Assembly: GCA_000403335.2 (NCBI GenBank) | Contig: KE159629.1 | Span: 831,838 to 895,837 of the forward strand | Direction of reading: 5' to 3' | DNA: 64,000 bases | DNA from: Lachnospiraceae bacterium MD335 | Lineage (GTDB): Bacteria; Bacillota; Clostridia; Lachnospirales; Lachnospiraceae | In this document: positions 34,393 through 43,444 of the stretch, piece by piece | How positions within the stretch are numbered: the stretch's first letter is position 1 | Layout: each line of letters starts with the position of its first letter | Notes under the pieces: model-generated | What the model saw: only the letters and a program-made list of their open reading frames with translations | What the model was told of the DNA's origin: nothing | Databases searched by the model: none | Translations under genes and position numbers: made by a program

Positions 34393-34734
34393 TTATTTCA
34401 TTAATTTTTTAACCGTCTCAACCAGCTCATCGACCGTTTCTTCCTTGCCGTCCAAAATATCTTGTGTCACGCATGTTTTGATATGGTCGGAAAGCAGCAC
34501 CCTGCTAAAGCTGTTGAGCGCCGCGTTGACTGCCGCTACCTGAACCAAAATGTCAATACAGTACGCCTCTTTCTCCACCATTCCTTTAATTCCGCGCACC
34601 TGCCCCTCAATACGGCTCAGGCGGTTTACCAAATCCCGCTGTTCTTTTGGCGTGCGCTCCTTTTTTTTGTGGGTACATCCTTCACATGGTATTTCCGTGT
34701 TCTGATTTTCGTCGTTCTCACGATTTTTTTCCAT
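34393..34734 (-). CDS. csoR: CsoR-type copper-sensing repressor
   Basis: A 113-residue helical repressor that releases DNA on Cu(I) binding. The core is VNRLSRIEGQVRGIKGMVEKEAYCIDILVQ. The copper ligands C59, H84 and C88 have exactly the CsoR spacing (25 and 4 residues). An added N-terminal tail carries CEGCTH (C17, C20), which might bind a further metal ion; this is less common. It precedes copA in the same operon and so likely represses its own operon. The start follows AAAGGAGAAACTGTTT. Confidence 0.93.
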   Translation of the reverse strand: MEKNRENDENQNTEIPCEGCTHKKKERTPKEQRDLVNRLSRIEGQVRGIKGMVEKEAYCIDILVQVAAVNAALNSFSRVLLSDHIKTCVTQDILDGKEETVDELVETVKKLMK

Positions 34735-34772
34735 AAACAGTTTCTCCTTTTTTTCTTATTTTATTATATACT

Positions 34773-34796
34773 ATACCTTGGTACGGTATTTGTCAA
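34773..34796 (-). promoter_or_regulatory. csoR-copA promoter with candidate CsoR operator
   Basis: A TTGACA -35 (34791-34796) is next to an inverted repeat ATACC-7-GGTAT (34773-34789) lying in the spacer. The 5-7-5 layout matches the CsoR operator pattern as I recall it from Bacillus copZA. The -10 is unclear (TAGTAT at 17 bp). Confidence 0.62.
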
Positions 34797-34885
34797 TACC
34801 TTCCGCATAATATTTTTCAAAACAGGAAACACTTTTAGAAATGATTGTAAAGTTGATTCAGAAAAAACAGGAAAGGCATATCCGT

Positions 34886-36745
34886 ATGAGCAAAGAACAT
34901 CACTCGAAACAGCAAAAAGAGCTGACCCCTGTCTCCATTATCACCGGCGTTCTCCTCGCCATTGTATTTGGCGCGGCAAACGCATATCTTGGGCTGCGGG
35001 TGGGCATGACCATATCCGCCTCCATTCCCGCGGCGGTCGTTTCAATGGGCGTAATCCGCGTTATTCTGCGGCGCGACTCTCTTTTGGAAAGCAACATGGT
35101 GCAGACAATCGGTTCCGCAGGCGAATCGCTTGCGGCAGGCGCGATTTTCACACTTCCCGTCCTCTTTTTATGGTCTATGGAGGGCGTTATGGATACGCCA
35201 AGCCTGATTACGATTGCCCTAATCTCGCTTTGCGGCGGCATTTTGGGCGTACTGTTTATGGTACCTCTAAGAAGCTCCCTGATTGTCAAAGAAGAAGATA
35301 CGCTGCCCTACCCTGAAGGCAAAGCCTGCGCCGAGGTGCTGCGGGCAGGCGAAAACGGCGGGGCAGGCGCGCTTTTTGTCTTTGGCGGCATGGGTTTTTC
35401 CGCGCTGATAAAATTAATTACGGACGGATTGAAACTCATTCCCGCGGCGGTTACCTTGAAAATAAATGCCTTAAAAACAGAGGTTTCCACCCAAATTTAT
35501 CCTGCCCTTTTGGGTGTGGGCTATCTGTGCGGTGCAAAAATTGCCTCGTACATGTTTGCTGGCGGCATAATTGGCTGGCTTGTGCTCATTCCCATGATTA
35601 ACACATTCGGAGCTTCCCTCACGCTCTATCCTGCCGAAAAGCCGATTGCACAGCTCTATGCAGAGGGCGGCGCCTCCGCCATATGGAGCGCTTATATCCG
35701 CTATATCGGAGCAGGCGCCGTGGCTTGCGGCGGTATTCTCAGCCTTTTAAAATCCATTCCGCTGATAGCGTCGACCTTTGCCGCGTCCATAAAAGGACTT
35801 TCCGAAAAAACACCAAACGAAAACCGCACGCAGCGCGATTTGTCCATGCGCACCATTCTGATTGGCATTGCGCTTATGACTGTTCTGATATGGCTTCTTC
35901 CGCCGATTCCCGTCACACTGCTTGGCGCGGTTTTGATTGTGCTGTTCGGTTTTTTCTTTGCCACGGTTTCCTCGCGCATGGTCGGTCTTGTCGGCAGCAG
36001 CAACAATCCGGTGTCAGGCATGGCAATCGCAACGCTTTTATTCACCACGCTGATTTTAAAGGCAACGGGTGATAACGGTGCACACGGCATGAAAGGCGCT
36101 ATTGCAATCGGCTCCGTAATCTGCATTGTCGCCGCAATGGCGGGCGATACCTCGCAGGACTTGAAAACAGGGTATCTTTTGGGCGCGACGCCAAAGAAAC
36201 AGCAGATTGGAGAGCTGATTGGCACATTTTTTTCCTCGCTTACCATCGGTATTGTGCTCATCTTGCTGAACCGGGCATGGGGCTTTGGCTCACAGGAGCT
36301 TTCCGCACCGCAGGCGACGCTGATGAAGCTGATTATCGAAGGAATTATGGACGGCAGCCTGCCGTGGACGCTCGTCTTTATCGGTGTGTTTATCGCGCTT
36401 TCCATAGAAGTGCTTGGCGTGCCTGTTCTTCCCGTGGCAATCGGTCTTTATCTTCCGCTTGAACTCAGCTTTGCCATACTGTTTGGCGGCATCATACGGT
36501 ATCTTGCTGACCGCAGCAAAACACAGGCAAAGGCGTCCGAGGGTATTCTCTTTTGCTCCGGGCTGATTGCAGGAGAAGGGATTGTCGGAATTTTGCTTGC
36601 CGTGCTCACCATTTTGGGCGTTGCCGATCTTCTTGACCTTTCAAAACGGTTTCCGCCGCAGTTATGGGGCGCGGGCGCTGTTTTGATTTGCTCTATATTG
36701 ATGATTTATATTGTGGCGGTGCACAAAAAACAGGAGAGACGCTGA
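34886..36745 (+). CDS. OPT-family oligopeptide transporter
   Basis: A 619-residue, strongly hydrophobic membrane protein with about 14 to 16 membrane segments. Features of the OPT/YSL family: NAYLGLRVGMTISASIPAAVVSMGV near residue 30, TIGSAGESLAAGAIFTLP, and EEDTLPYPEGKACAEVL near residue 135. Bacterial members of this family move small peptides or metal chelates. The start is the ATG after GGAAAGG, preceded by a short leader that begins 46 bp after the csoR promoter on the other strand. Proximity to the copper genes is suggestive, but the two are divergent. Confidence 0.9.
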   Translation: MSKEHHSKQQKELTPVSIITGVLLAIVFGAANAYLGLRVGMTISASIPAAVVSMGVIRVILRRDSLLESNMVQTIGSAGESLAAGAIFTLPVLFLWSMEGVMDTPSLITIALISLCGGILGVLFMVPLRSSLIVKEEDTLPYPEGKACAEVLRAGENGGAGALFVFGGMGFSALIKLITDGLKLIPAAVTLKINALKTEVSTQIYPALLGVGYLCGAKIASYMFAGGIIGWLVLIPMINTFGASLTLYPAEKPIAQLYAEGGASAIWSAYIRYIGAGAVACGGILSLLKSIPLIASTFAASIKGLSEKTPNENRTQRDLSMRTILIGIALMTVLIWLLPPIPVTLLGAVLIVLFGFFFATVSSRMVGLVGSSNNPVSGMAIATLLFTTLILKATGDNGAHGMKGAIAIGSVICIVAAMAGDTSQDLKTGYLLGATPKKQQIGELIGTFFSSLTIGIVLILLNRAWGFGSQELSAPQATLMKLIIEGIMDGSLPWTLVFIGVFIALSIEVLGVPVLPVAIGLYLPLELSFAILFGGIIRYLADRSKTQAKASEGILFCSGLIAGEGIVGILLAVLTILGVADLLDLSKRFPPQLWGAGAVLICSILMIYIVAVHKKQERR

Positions 36746-36765
36746 TAATAAGCACCTCTCTCCTG
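36725..36765 (-). terminator. Terminator of the flavodiiron gene, inside the OPT 3' end
   Basis: CAGGAGAGA/TCTCTCCTG stem with TTTTTT after it on the minus strand. On the plus strand no T-tract follows, so it belongs to the convergent flavodiiron gene. Confidence 0.65.
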
Positions 36766-36786
36766 TGAAAATTGAATTGTTAAATT

Positions 36787-37944
36787 TTAAGCAAGCAGTT
36801 CTTCCGCGAGCGCTTCAAGCTGCGAAATATCGCTTGGCTTAAGCGCAGACTTAATCGTCACCATTTGCTCCGCAATGCTGAGCTCCTTCATTCCCTCAAG
36901 CGCTGCTTTCATGCTTTTGCCTGCGGTGGGCGCCCAAGTGCCGTTTTCCATCAGTCCGACCGTGCGCTTTTGATAGTTTTTCGCCTTTAGCTTATTCAGA
37001 AAGCTTTCCATCGCTGGAAATATTCCGGCGTCATATGTAATCGCGGCAAGTACCAAATGGCTGTAGCGGAACGCGTCCTCAACCGCCTCATGCATATCGT
37101 CGCGGCACAAATCCGCAAGCACTACCTTTTTCGCCCCCTTTGCCTCAAGGATTTCTTTCAGCTTTAACGCCGCCGTCATCGTATTTCCGTGAACCGACGC
37201 GCACGCAATCAATATGCCCTCGTCCTCCGGCTCATAGCTACTCCATGTCTGATATTTTCCGATATAATAGTCCAAATCCTCTGTGAGCACCGGTCCGTGC
37301 AGCGGGCAAATCGCCGCTATATCAAGACCCGCCGCCTTTTTGAGCAGCGCCTGAACCTGTGCGCCGTACTTTCCGCAGATGTTCATGTAATACCGTCTCG
37401 CCTCGCAGGTCCATGCTTCGTCGGCATCGCGTGTGCCAAACTTTCCGAATCCGTCCGCGCTGAACAGCACTTTGTCCGTGCTCTCATAGCTGACCATAAC
37501 CTCCGGCCAGTGCACCATCGGCGCCATGAAAAACCGCAACGCGTGCGCTCCAAGTGACAGTGTATCGCCTTCCTTGACCTCAACGGTTTTACCCTCAATA
37601 TCGACCTCATAAAACTGCTTGAGCATGGTAAAGGTCTTCGCATTTCCCACCAGCTTCATTTCAGGGAACTTTGCAATCAGCTCTAAAATGCTGCCGCCGT
37701 GGTCCGGCTCCATATGCTGTATTACAAGATAATCAACGCATCTTCCGCCAAGCGCCTCCTCAAGATTGGAAAGCCATTCTTTTGTTGCACGCTTGTCAAC
37801 CGTATCCATTACGGCGGTTTTTTCGTCCATAATCAGGTAAGAGTTATATGCCATGCCGTGTTCCACTTCATACTGCCCCTCAAATAATGTGATGTCCCTG
37901 TCGTTTACGCCAATATTTACAATATCTTTCGTTACGTTTTCCAT
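36787..37944 (-). CDS. FprA-type flavodiiron protein
   Basis: Reduces oxygen (or nitric oxide) to water in anaerobes, with electrons from ferredoxin or rubredoxin. The 385 residues have a metallo-beta-lactamase-like diiron domain (1-250) with ligands in HMEPDHGG (H77, E79, D81, H82), then HWPEVMVSY and CPLHGPVL. A flavodoxin domain (about 250-385) has the FMN loop IACASVHGNTMTAALKL and the GLMENGTWAPTAGK stretch. No rubredoxin or ferredoxin gene is adjacent. The start follows GAGGAGCAGATTTGAAAAA. Likely protective against oxygen. Confidence 0.95.
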   Translation of the reverse strand: MENVTKDIVNIGVNDRDITLFEGQYEVEHGMAYNSYLIMDEKTAVMDTVDKRATKEWLSNLEEALGGRCVDYLVIQHMEPDHGGSILELIAKFPEMKLVGNAKTFTMLKQFYEVDIEGKTVEVKEGDTLSLGAHALRFFMAPMVHWPEVMVSYESTDKVLFSADGFGKFGTRDADEAWTCEARRYYMNICGKYGAQVQALLKKAAGLDIAAICPLHGPVLTEDLDYYIGKYQTWSSYEPEDEGILIACASVHGNTMTAALKLKEILEAKGAKKVVLADLCRDDMHEAVEDAFRYSHLVLAAITYDAGIFPAMESFLNKLKAKNYQKRTVGLMENGTWAPTAGKSMKAALEGMKELSIAEQMVTIKSALKPSDISQLEALAEELLA

Positions 37945-38000
37945 TTTTTCAAATCTGCTCCTCTCTCATTTGTTTTTCCATAGTTCCTTAGTTCGTTAAT

Positions 38001-38029
38001 AGTTTAGCACACTCCTTTTGTCCATGCAA
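38001..38029 (-). promoter_or_regulatory. Predicted promoter of the flavodiiron gene
   Basis: TTGCAT and TAAACT with a 17-bp spacer, 57 bp upstream of the start. Confidence 0.55.
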
Positions 38030-38083
38030 CATTATCCGAAGGGGATACATCAAAAAACTTCAATATATATATTGAAAAAAAGA

Positions 38084-38112
38084 TTGATTTTAATACCATA
38101 AAGTGCGATACT
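38084..38112 (+). promoter_or_regulatory. Predicted promoter of asnA
   Basis: TTGATT and GATACT with 17 bp between them, 47 bp upstream of the ATG. A perfect palindrome CAATATATATATTG sits just upstream at 38061-38074. Confidence 0.55.
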
Positions 38113-38158
38113 TGATATGTTGAATTTAAGATAGAATCAATGGAGGCTAATAGGAACA

Positions 38159-39169
38159 ATGAAAAATCTGATTATTCCAAATGAGTATCATTCCCAGTTG
38201 AATCTGCATGATACGCAGATTGCAATTAAGACGGTCAAGGATTTCTTTCAGAACCAGCTTGCGCAGCACCTGCACCTGACGCGTGTTTCCGCACCGCTCT
38301 TTGTGGACCCTGCATCAGGACTAAACGACAACTTAAACGGTGTTGAGCGCCCCGTTGCCTTTGATATTAAGGAACAGGACGGACGCATTGCGGAGGTTGT
38401 GCAGTCGCTTGCAAAATGGAAACGCTATGCGCTGAAAAAATACGGCTTTACATTCGGCGAAGGCATTTACACGGACATGAACGCAATCCGCCGCGATGAG
38501 GAAACCGATAATATCCATTCAATCTTTGTGGACCAGTGGGATTGGGAAAAGGTGATCAAGCTTGAGGACCGCAATACATATACTTTAAAGGAAACCGTAC
38601 GAAACGTATACAAGTGCCTGAAACACACTGAGAAATTCATGGCAATCCAGTATGATTACATCGAGGAAATCCTTCCTGACGACATCTATTTTGTCACGAC
38701 AGAAGAACTTGCGCAGATTTTCCCCGACTATACGCCAAAGGAGCGCGAATACTATATCGCAAAGGCAAAGGGAGCTGTCTGCATTATGAAAATCGGCGAC
38801 AAGCTTGAGAACGGGAAACCGCACGACGGACGTTCGCCGGATTACGACGACTGGCAGTTAAACTGCGATATTGTAGTTTATTATCCGGTGCTTGATATTG
38901 GACTGGAGCTTTCCTCAATGGGTATCCGCGTTGACAAGGACGCGCTGCTCTCACAGCTTGACAAGGCAGGCTGCCCCGAACGAGCGAAGCTGCCGTATCA
39001 AAAGTCGATTATTGACGGCGAACTTCCGTTCACCATTGGCGGCGGTATCGGTCAGTCGCGTATCTGCATGTTCTTTTTGCGAAAGGCACACATTGGCGAG
39101 GTACAGTCGTCTCTGTGGCCGGAGGACATGGTTGCGGAATGTGCCGCAAAACAGGTTCATTTATTGTAA
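38159..39169 (+). CDS. asnA: Aspartate-ammonia ligase (asparagine synthetase A)
   Basis: Makes asparagine from aspartate, ammonia and ATP. The 336 residues match AsnA throughout: LNLHDTQIAIKTVKDFFQ, VSAPLFVDPASGLNDNLNGVERPV, NAIRRDEETDNIHSIFVDQWDWEK and the closing GGGIGQSRICMFFLRKAHIGEVQ class II synthetase motif. The start follows GGAGGCTAATAGGAACA. It is a one-gene unit. No T-box leader was seen upstream. An elaborate non-coding stretch with three hairpins and a terminator follows it. Confidence 0.97.
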   Translation: MKNLIIPNEYHSQLNLHDTQIAIKTVKDFFQNQLAQHLHLTRVSAPLFVDPASGLNDNLNGVERPVAFDIKEQDGRIAEVVQSLAKWKRYALKKYGFTFGEGIYTDMNAIRRDEETDNIHSIFVDQWDWEKVIKLEDRNTYTLKETVRNVYKCLKHTEKFMAIQYDYIEEILPDDIYFVTTEELAQIFPDYTPKEREYYIAKAKGAVCIMKIGDKLENGKPHDGRSPDYDDWQLNCDIVVYYPVLDIGLELSSMGIRVDKDALLSQLDKAGCPERAKLPYQKSIIDGELPFTIGGGIGQSRICMFFLRKAHIGEVQSSLWPEDMVAECAAKQVHLL

Positions 39170-39176
39170 CATATAA

Positions 39177-39330
39177 ATAGGCTTTGGGTGTTCGTCAGCT
39201 CGATGACGCATCTCATTTTAAAACCTATGTATAATCGAGTAGAGAAGATTCATCTTCCCCTACTCGTCGCGCCGGGCACCCGTCAGCGAACCGATTTATC
39301 GGTTTGATGACATATTTCCTTTGGGTGCCC
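39177..39330 (+). other. Structured non-coding stretch downstream of asnA
   Basis: Three folded units in a row. Unit I (39177-39228): outer ATAGG/CCTAT pair enclosing CGTCAGC-GATGACG. A middle hairpin (39236-39266): CGAGTAG/CTACTCG with an inner GAAGAT/ATCTTC. Unit II (39274-39330): GGGCACCC/GGGTGCCC enclosing CGTCAGC, an AACCGAT/ATCGGTT hairpin and GATGAC. Units I and II share CGTCAGC...GATGAC and a following CAT-TC-TTT stretch. There is no ORF. This could be a small RNA, a 3' UTR structure or a paired mobile repeat. Confidence 0.6.
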
Positions 39331-39338
39331 GTGTGCAT

Positions 39339-39386
39339 AAAAAACGCGCTTACGCAAAACAATCCGTTTGCATAAGCGCGTTTTTC
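39339..39386. terminator. Bidirectional terminator
   Basis: Long stem (AAAACGCGCTTACGCAAA and near-complement) with A and T tracts on both sides, between asnA and the convergent DUF2264 gene; it ends at that gene's stop. Confidence 0.83.
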
Positions 39387-41458
39387 TATAACATCAGTTT
39401 CCCTTCTATCTTATCAAAGTCAATCCGTTTTTCCTCACCTGTTTTCAGCGTCACTTTCACCGGGCCATACCCGCCGCACGCCTCTTTATCTGTATAGACA
39501 ATCTCCTTAATTGGAAACAGCTCCTCCTCGGAAAAGTCCGCAAGCTCCTCCTTCGTAATCACCTGCGAAATCAAAATCCCCTGCTCATAATGGTTCTGCG
39601 CCGCTCTCTTCATGGACGCAAAAACAATAATGGATTGTTCTGAGTCGGGATTGGTGCCGATGCTGTGTACCACGTCAAGCGACTCCCACCCGTCATAGAT
39701 TGTCATCGCAAGCTGTTTTTCCCTTCCCGTAAAATCATGTCCCTTTAAAATAATTGCCGTTGCCGTATGCGCCCCATACTGCGCCGTCTTTCTGATAACC
39801 TCCGTCCCGTTATCCGGAAACCCATACGCACCGAGCGTCAGCGCAATCGGCTTTTTGAAAAACCGCGTCCTGTCCACGCGCATAATCCCGTACGGCACCG
39901 TAAAATCCGCCAAGTTCATTGCCTGTATCCAGTGGCATTCTGTTTCTAAATGATAGTTAAAAAACTGCCTGCGGTAAAGTACGCCGTCCCGTTCCCCGTG
40001 CCAAAACGTCACATTTGCATATTCATAGGTATCCGATGTAATGTCATGAAGCACGTACTGCTGCGATTCCATATAGGAAATCTCGTTTCCGTCCACAATC
40101 GGCGCCGCCTCCCACGGATATTTCGTGTTAAAGCAAAGCTTGGAATAATTCCACATGCCATGACGGTCCGTTTTTTCCTTTAGCACCTTGCCCGTGCGCA
40201 AAATCGTCTCGCCGTTTGCCGCATGATTGGTAAAGCACAGTGCAGGTCCGTCCAGTGTTGTCACCTTAACCTCGTTTTTCGCAAGCGTTTCCCATGTGCC
40301 GTTATTCTCCTTCTGCGTCCAAAACGGGTGGTCCTTTGGAAGATGCAGGCACAAAAACGCCTTTCCAAGCCAAAACGGCGACTCCGCGCAGGAATATCCC
40401 TGTACCAGCGGCATAAACTGCCCGTAAAAGCCAAGCGTCGGGACGCCCTCAAATAAAAAGTCCTCCCGCGTTAAAAACTGCAACAAAGAACCCGAGCAAA
40501 TACGGCGCGCAAGCCCCGCGTCCACCGAAGCGTTTTTCAGCATCAAATTGCCGTCAAACGCACTTGTTGCGGCATTACGGTAAATATTACTTCTGCCCCA
40601 CATATTCGTAAATCCGTCGCGGTCAAAAAAGTCCCCGTATGTTTCCATCAGCGCATTGGAGTTTTTCTCAAACTGCGCCGCAAGATACGGCTCCTCCTCA
40701 TACCCATACCACACGTTCCAAAGCGGCGCATACATGTTAAATGCCCAGCAGGAATAATAATCAAAAGAATGCCCGTCACGATACCACCCGGAACCGGTAT
40801 AATAATTCAAAATATGCGCGGCGTGCTCCCGCATAATGCTCTTGTCAATCTCATAGCCTTCCATAGATAAGAACGCAAGGACAAGCATATTAAACAAACG
40901 CCAGTTCTGAGGAACGGTATTTCCCTCGGCATACGCTCTCAAAAATGCGGCAATGCGGTCTTTTTCCTCCTTTGTATAAGTATCCCATATCTCAGGTTTA
41001 CATAACCATAAGCAGATAACCAGTGCGCACGTTTCCACCGTCTGCTGAAACGTGCGGAACGGGTCGCCGCCCTCAGACAATTGGCGTACCTCCTCGTAAG
41101 TTCCCACACACAAAGGATCTTCAGGCGTACAGGAGCGCAGCACATGACTTTTATAATAGTCGCGCAGCTTATAGCCTGCAATCTCCAGCGCGGGATTGTC
41201 ATGGATTAGCGGCGCCGCGATGAAAAAGGAACGGGCAAGCCCCTCAAAATACTCCGCCTTTTTTTCCCGAACCGCGTCCGCGCTGTGCGGATACGTAATC
41301 TTCGTCTCCTTTCGCGGCATGACAACCGGATCCGTAAACTGTTTAATATTTTGGAACACTCCCTGCAGCAGGTACTCCCCTGCCTCAATCCAGCTTTCAC
41401 GCGTCAGTCCCGTGTATGGGCTTAATGTATAATCTACTGTTTTCGGTTTAAAAATCAT
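39386..41458 (-). CDS. DUF2264 domain-containing protein
   Basis: A 690-residue protein of the DUF2264 family, which occurs in polysaccharide-utilisation loci of gut and plant-associated bacteria. The family is seen in ARSFFIAAPLIHDNP, the alpha/alpha-barrel-like stretch RLFNMLVLAFLSMEGYEID, and SGWYRDGHSFDYYSCWAFNMYAPLWN. The later beta-rich half (about 440-690) follows. No signal peptide, so it is cytosolic. Its ATG overlaps the stop of the heparinase-like gene by four bases (ATGA), which implies coupled translation. A role in breaking down unsaturated uronide oligosaccharides with its neighbours is inferred; no activity can be read from the sequence. Confidence 0.9.
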   Translation of the reverse strand: MIFKPKTVDYTLSPYTGLTRESWIEAGEYLLQGVFQNIKQFTDPVVMPRKETKITYPHSADAVREKKAEYFEGLARSFFIAAPLIHDNPALEIAGYKLRDYYKSHVLRSCTPEDPLCVGTYEEVRQLSEGGDPFRTFQQTVETCALVICLWLCKPEIWDTYTKEEKDRIAAFLRAYAEGNTVPQNWRLFNMLVLAFLSMEGYEIDKSIMREHAAHILNYYTGSGWYRDGHSFDYYSCWAFNMYAPLWNVWYGYEEEPYLAAQFEKNSNALMETYGDFFDRDGFTNMWGRSNIYRNAATSAFDGNLMLKNASVDAGLARRICSGSLLQFLTREDFLFEGVPTLGFYGQFMPLVQGYSCAESPFWLGKAFLCLHLPKDHPFWTQKENNGTWETLAKNEVKVTTLDGPALCFTNHAANGETILRTGKVLKEKTDRHGMWNYSKLCFNTKYPWEAAPIVDGNEISYMESQQYVLHDITSDTYEYANVTFWHGERDGVLYRRQFFNYHLETECHWIQAMNLADFTVPYGIMRVDRTRFFKKPIALTLGAYGFPDNGTEVIRKTAQYGAHTATAIILKGHDFTGREKQLAMTIYDGWESLDVVHSIGTNPDSEQSIIVFASMKRAAQNHYEQGILISQVITKEELADFSEEELFPIKEIVYTDKEACGGYGPVKVTLKTGEEKRIDFDKIEGKLML

Positions 41459-43251
41459 CTTATTTTTCCTCCCAATCCATTCTTTTCGGTAAGCGCAAAT
41501 CCCGAAACATCACTGTAACAGGAAATCTGCATTCTGCACTCCGCCAAAGTCTCCCACTGTATCAGATACACCGTCGTTTTGCTGCCGTCATGGCGTGCGT
41601 GCTCCTTTGGCACTATCCGCAAATCCTTTGCCTGCTGCCACGGTTCGTCCTCATTCTCTCGGCATGCAGCCGTAATGCTGCATCCGCCCCGCTCCCCTGT
41701 TATCACAACCGTGTGTGCATCACAGATTACAGGCGCAAACGGCGTCACCAAATTTTCCGTAATCTTCTTCGTGTCCTTAGTGCGCACAAAGCAATCCGTC
41801 ACGCAAAGCCGCAAATCGCTTTCATTCTCCATACGGATTATTCGACTGATACGGTCAATACACCCGCAAGGATACGCCGCCGCAAAGGAAATTTCCAATT
41901 CCCGCCGCTCTTTGTCCCAAACAAACGCATCCGCGCGGTACTGTTTCCCCTGACACTGCTCAAGGTCATTGACAAGCGGTACCGAATGCCCCAGCGAGCG
42001 GTTGCACAAAATCCCATAGCGTCCCTCGCCAAAATAGTCCTTCGTGTACTCTCCCGCCCCCAAATCCGTCAGCAGCAGCTCCCCGTTATAAACACACAAA
42101 AAATGACCGACGTCATTGTGATTGTGGTTTTCGTCATTGTGACCGCCCTTTGCGGCAAAGCCGTTTCCCTGTTTATTTTTGCAAATCATCCACTGCGCCG
42201 CAGGGAGTATATCGCAGGACGAAAAATCCGTCCCGGCACACACTGCCGCTCCGCCGTATGCCAAAAGCCACCGGATATTGCGTTCATTTGGCAGCCATCG
42301 GTAACAGGCGTCGTCGCAAAACCGCCGCGCCGCCGTAAAGGGCGGTGTTTTTACCTTGGCAAAGCAGTGTGATAAATATGCCGTCAGTCCCGGCAAAAAC
42401 CGCTCCGTGTCACTCCCGTCCGAAAAGCTTAGCGATACCCCCTGCCCGAAATAACACATTTCCTGAAAGGCGGCAATACGCGCACATTTTGGATGGTCCA
42501 TTAAATTGACCTTTTTCCCCGTTTCCTCATATAAAAGCTCCGCAAACGCCGTATAGTAGCTCATTCCGTACGAAAAATAGCCAAGCCCTTCCGTACACGC
42601 GCCGTCCTCCTCCATGCCGTCAAGATAACAGCCAAGCGCATCGCACACACGTTTGATGCAAGCATTCTTCCACGCAGGCTCGAGTGCCCCCATACGGTCC
42701 ATATAAACCGCCGCCATGCCAATTGAGCCTGCGCATACGGCAGACCAGTTGCAGCGGTCTGTCTCCCACCAACTGTATGGAACCGTTGACTCACAAAACG
42801 GCGCAAGCACCCGGCGCGTAATCTCCTGCTTTGCAAGCGCCGCAACAAAAGGACTTAACCGCTCCCCCAAAACCACAAGCAGCTCCGCCAGCGTCTGCGC
42901 CGTTTCCGCGGCAAATAAATCAATTGTGTTCTCGTCCAAATGCGCAAAATCAACATGTGCAGGAAGCGCCCAAAACCGTTCCGCACACACCTCCACGATG
43001 ACGTTCTCCAGCTTCGCCAAATCCTCCCTGCGGTTTCCAAACTCCGAAAGGATGCCGAATACGGTCAGAAACTTCCTGCGCGCAAAATAAACGTTCTCAT
43101 AAACCAAACGGTTTCCTGTTTTCTCAAAAAGAAAAAAATCCTTCTCCAAAAGAGGAGGGAGCGCACGTTCCCTTAAAAGCGCTCCCTCCTGCTCAATCTC
43201 CTTCCAAAATGCCGCAAGATACGCGGTTTGATGTTTCCCAGCCTGCATCAT
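41455..43251 (-). CDS. Heparinase II/III family protein
   Basis: A 598-residue member of the heparinase II/III-like (PL12/15/17/21) lyase group. An alpha/alpha toroid occupies the first 350 residues, followed by a beta-sandwich. The hallmark HNHNDVGHF, in GGHNDENHNHNDVGHFLCVYNG near residue 370, is present. These lyases cleave uronic-acid polysaccharides such as heparan sulfate or alginate. The start chosen (MMQAGKHQT) follows GGGAGGG; the frame continues upstream into the repeat element at 43285, which would add 27 unrelated residues. No signal peptide: the substrate is probably an imported oligosaccharide. Its stop overlaps the DUF2264 start. Confidence 0.88.
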   Translation of the reverse strand: MMQAGKHQTAYLAAFWKEIEQEGALLRERALPPLLEKDFFLFEKTGNRLVYENVYFARRKFLTVFGILSEFGNRREDLAKLENVIVEVCAERFWALPAHVDFAHLDENTIDLFAAETAQTLAELLVVLGERLSPFVAALAKQEITRRVLAPFCESTVPYSWWETDRCNWSAVCAGSIGMAAVYMDRMGALEPAWKNACIKRVCDALGCYLDGMEEDGACTEGLGYFSYGMSYYTAFAELLYEETGKKVNLMDHPKCARIAAFQEMCYFGQGVSLSFSDGSDTERFLPGLTAYLSHCFAKVKTPPFTAARRFCDDACYRWLPNERNIRWLLAYGGAAVCAGTDFSSCDILPAAQWMICKNKQGNGFAAKGGHNDENHNHNDVGHFLCVYNGELLLTDLGAGEYTKDYFGEGRYGILCNRSLGHSVPLVNDLEQCQGKQYRADAFVWDKERRELEISFAAAYPCGCIDRISRIIRMENESDLRLCVTDCFVRTKDTKKITENLVTPFAPVICDAHTVVITGERGGCSITAACRENEDEPWQQAKDLRIVPKEHARHDGSKTTVYLIQWETLAECRMQISCYSDVSGFALTEKNGLGGKIR

Positions 43252-43284
43252 CGCATTCCCTCCCGTCAGTCCTGCACAACCGTA

Positions 43285-43444
43285 GTAACAGTTCAGCCTT
43301 TGGCTTCCTGTTACAGGCATCAAGCCATGCAAAAATCATAAAATGATTTTTTTACCACTTTCGTGGTGGCTTGATGCATCTCAGCCACTACGTTAATTCA
43401 CGGACTTTGCAGCGCAGTGCAAAGTCCTGAGTTCAACTGTTAAC
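43285..43444 (+). repeat. MITE-like element, copy A
   Basis: About 160 bp with near-inverted ends (GTAACAGTTCA at the left; the right end carries AACTGTTAAC, with one extra A). It holds three hairpins: GTAACAG/CTGTTAC with an inner AGCC-GGCT; GCATCAAGCCA/TGGCTTGATGC; and GGACTTTGCA/TGCAAAGTCC. It is an insertion-sized copy of the element at 51393-51529, with about 20 extra bases in its middle. It sits between the heparinase-like and discoidin-like genes, and its right end supplies the latter's stop codon. Confidence 0.88.

Noticed and set aside
37945..38158. T-box leader upstream of asnA
   Set aside because: No T-box consensus, specifier loop or antiterminator could be found; a plain promoter is present.
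43252..43332. N-terminal extension of the heparinase-like protein (MHGLMPVTGSQRL)
   Set aside because: This sequence is a translation of the mobile repeat; the ATG at 43251 has a GGGAGGG site.
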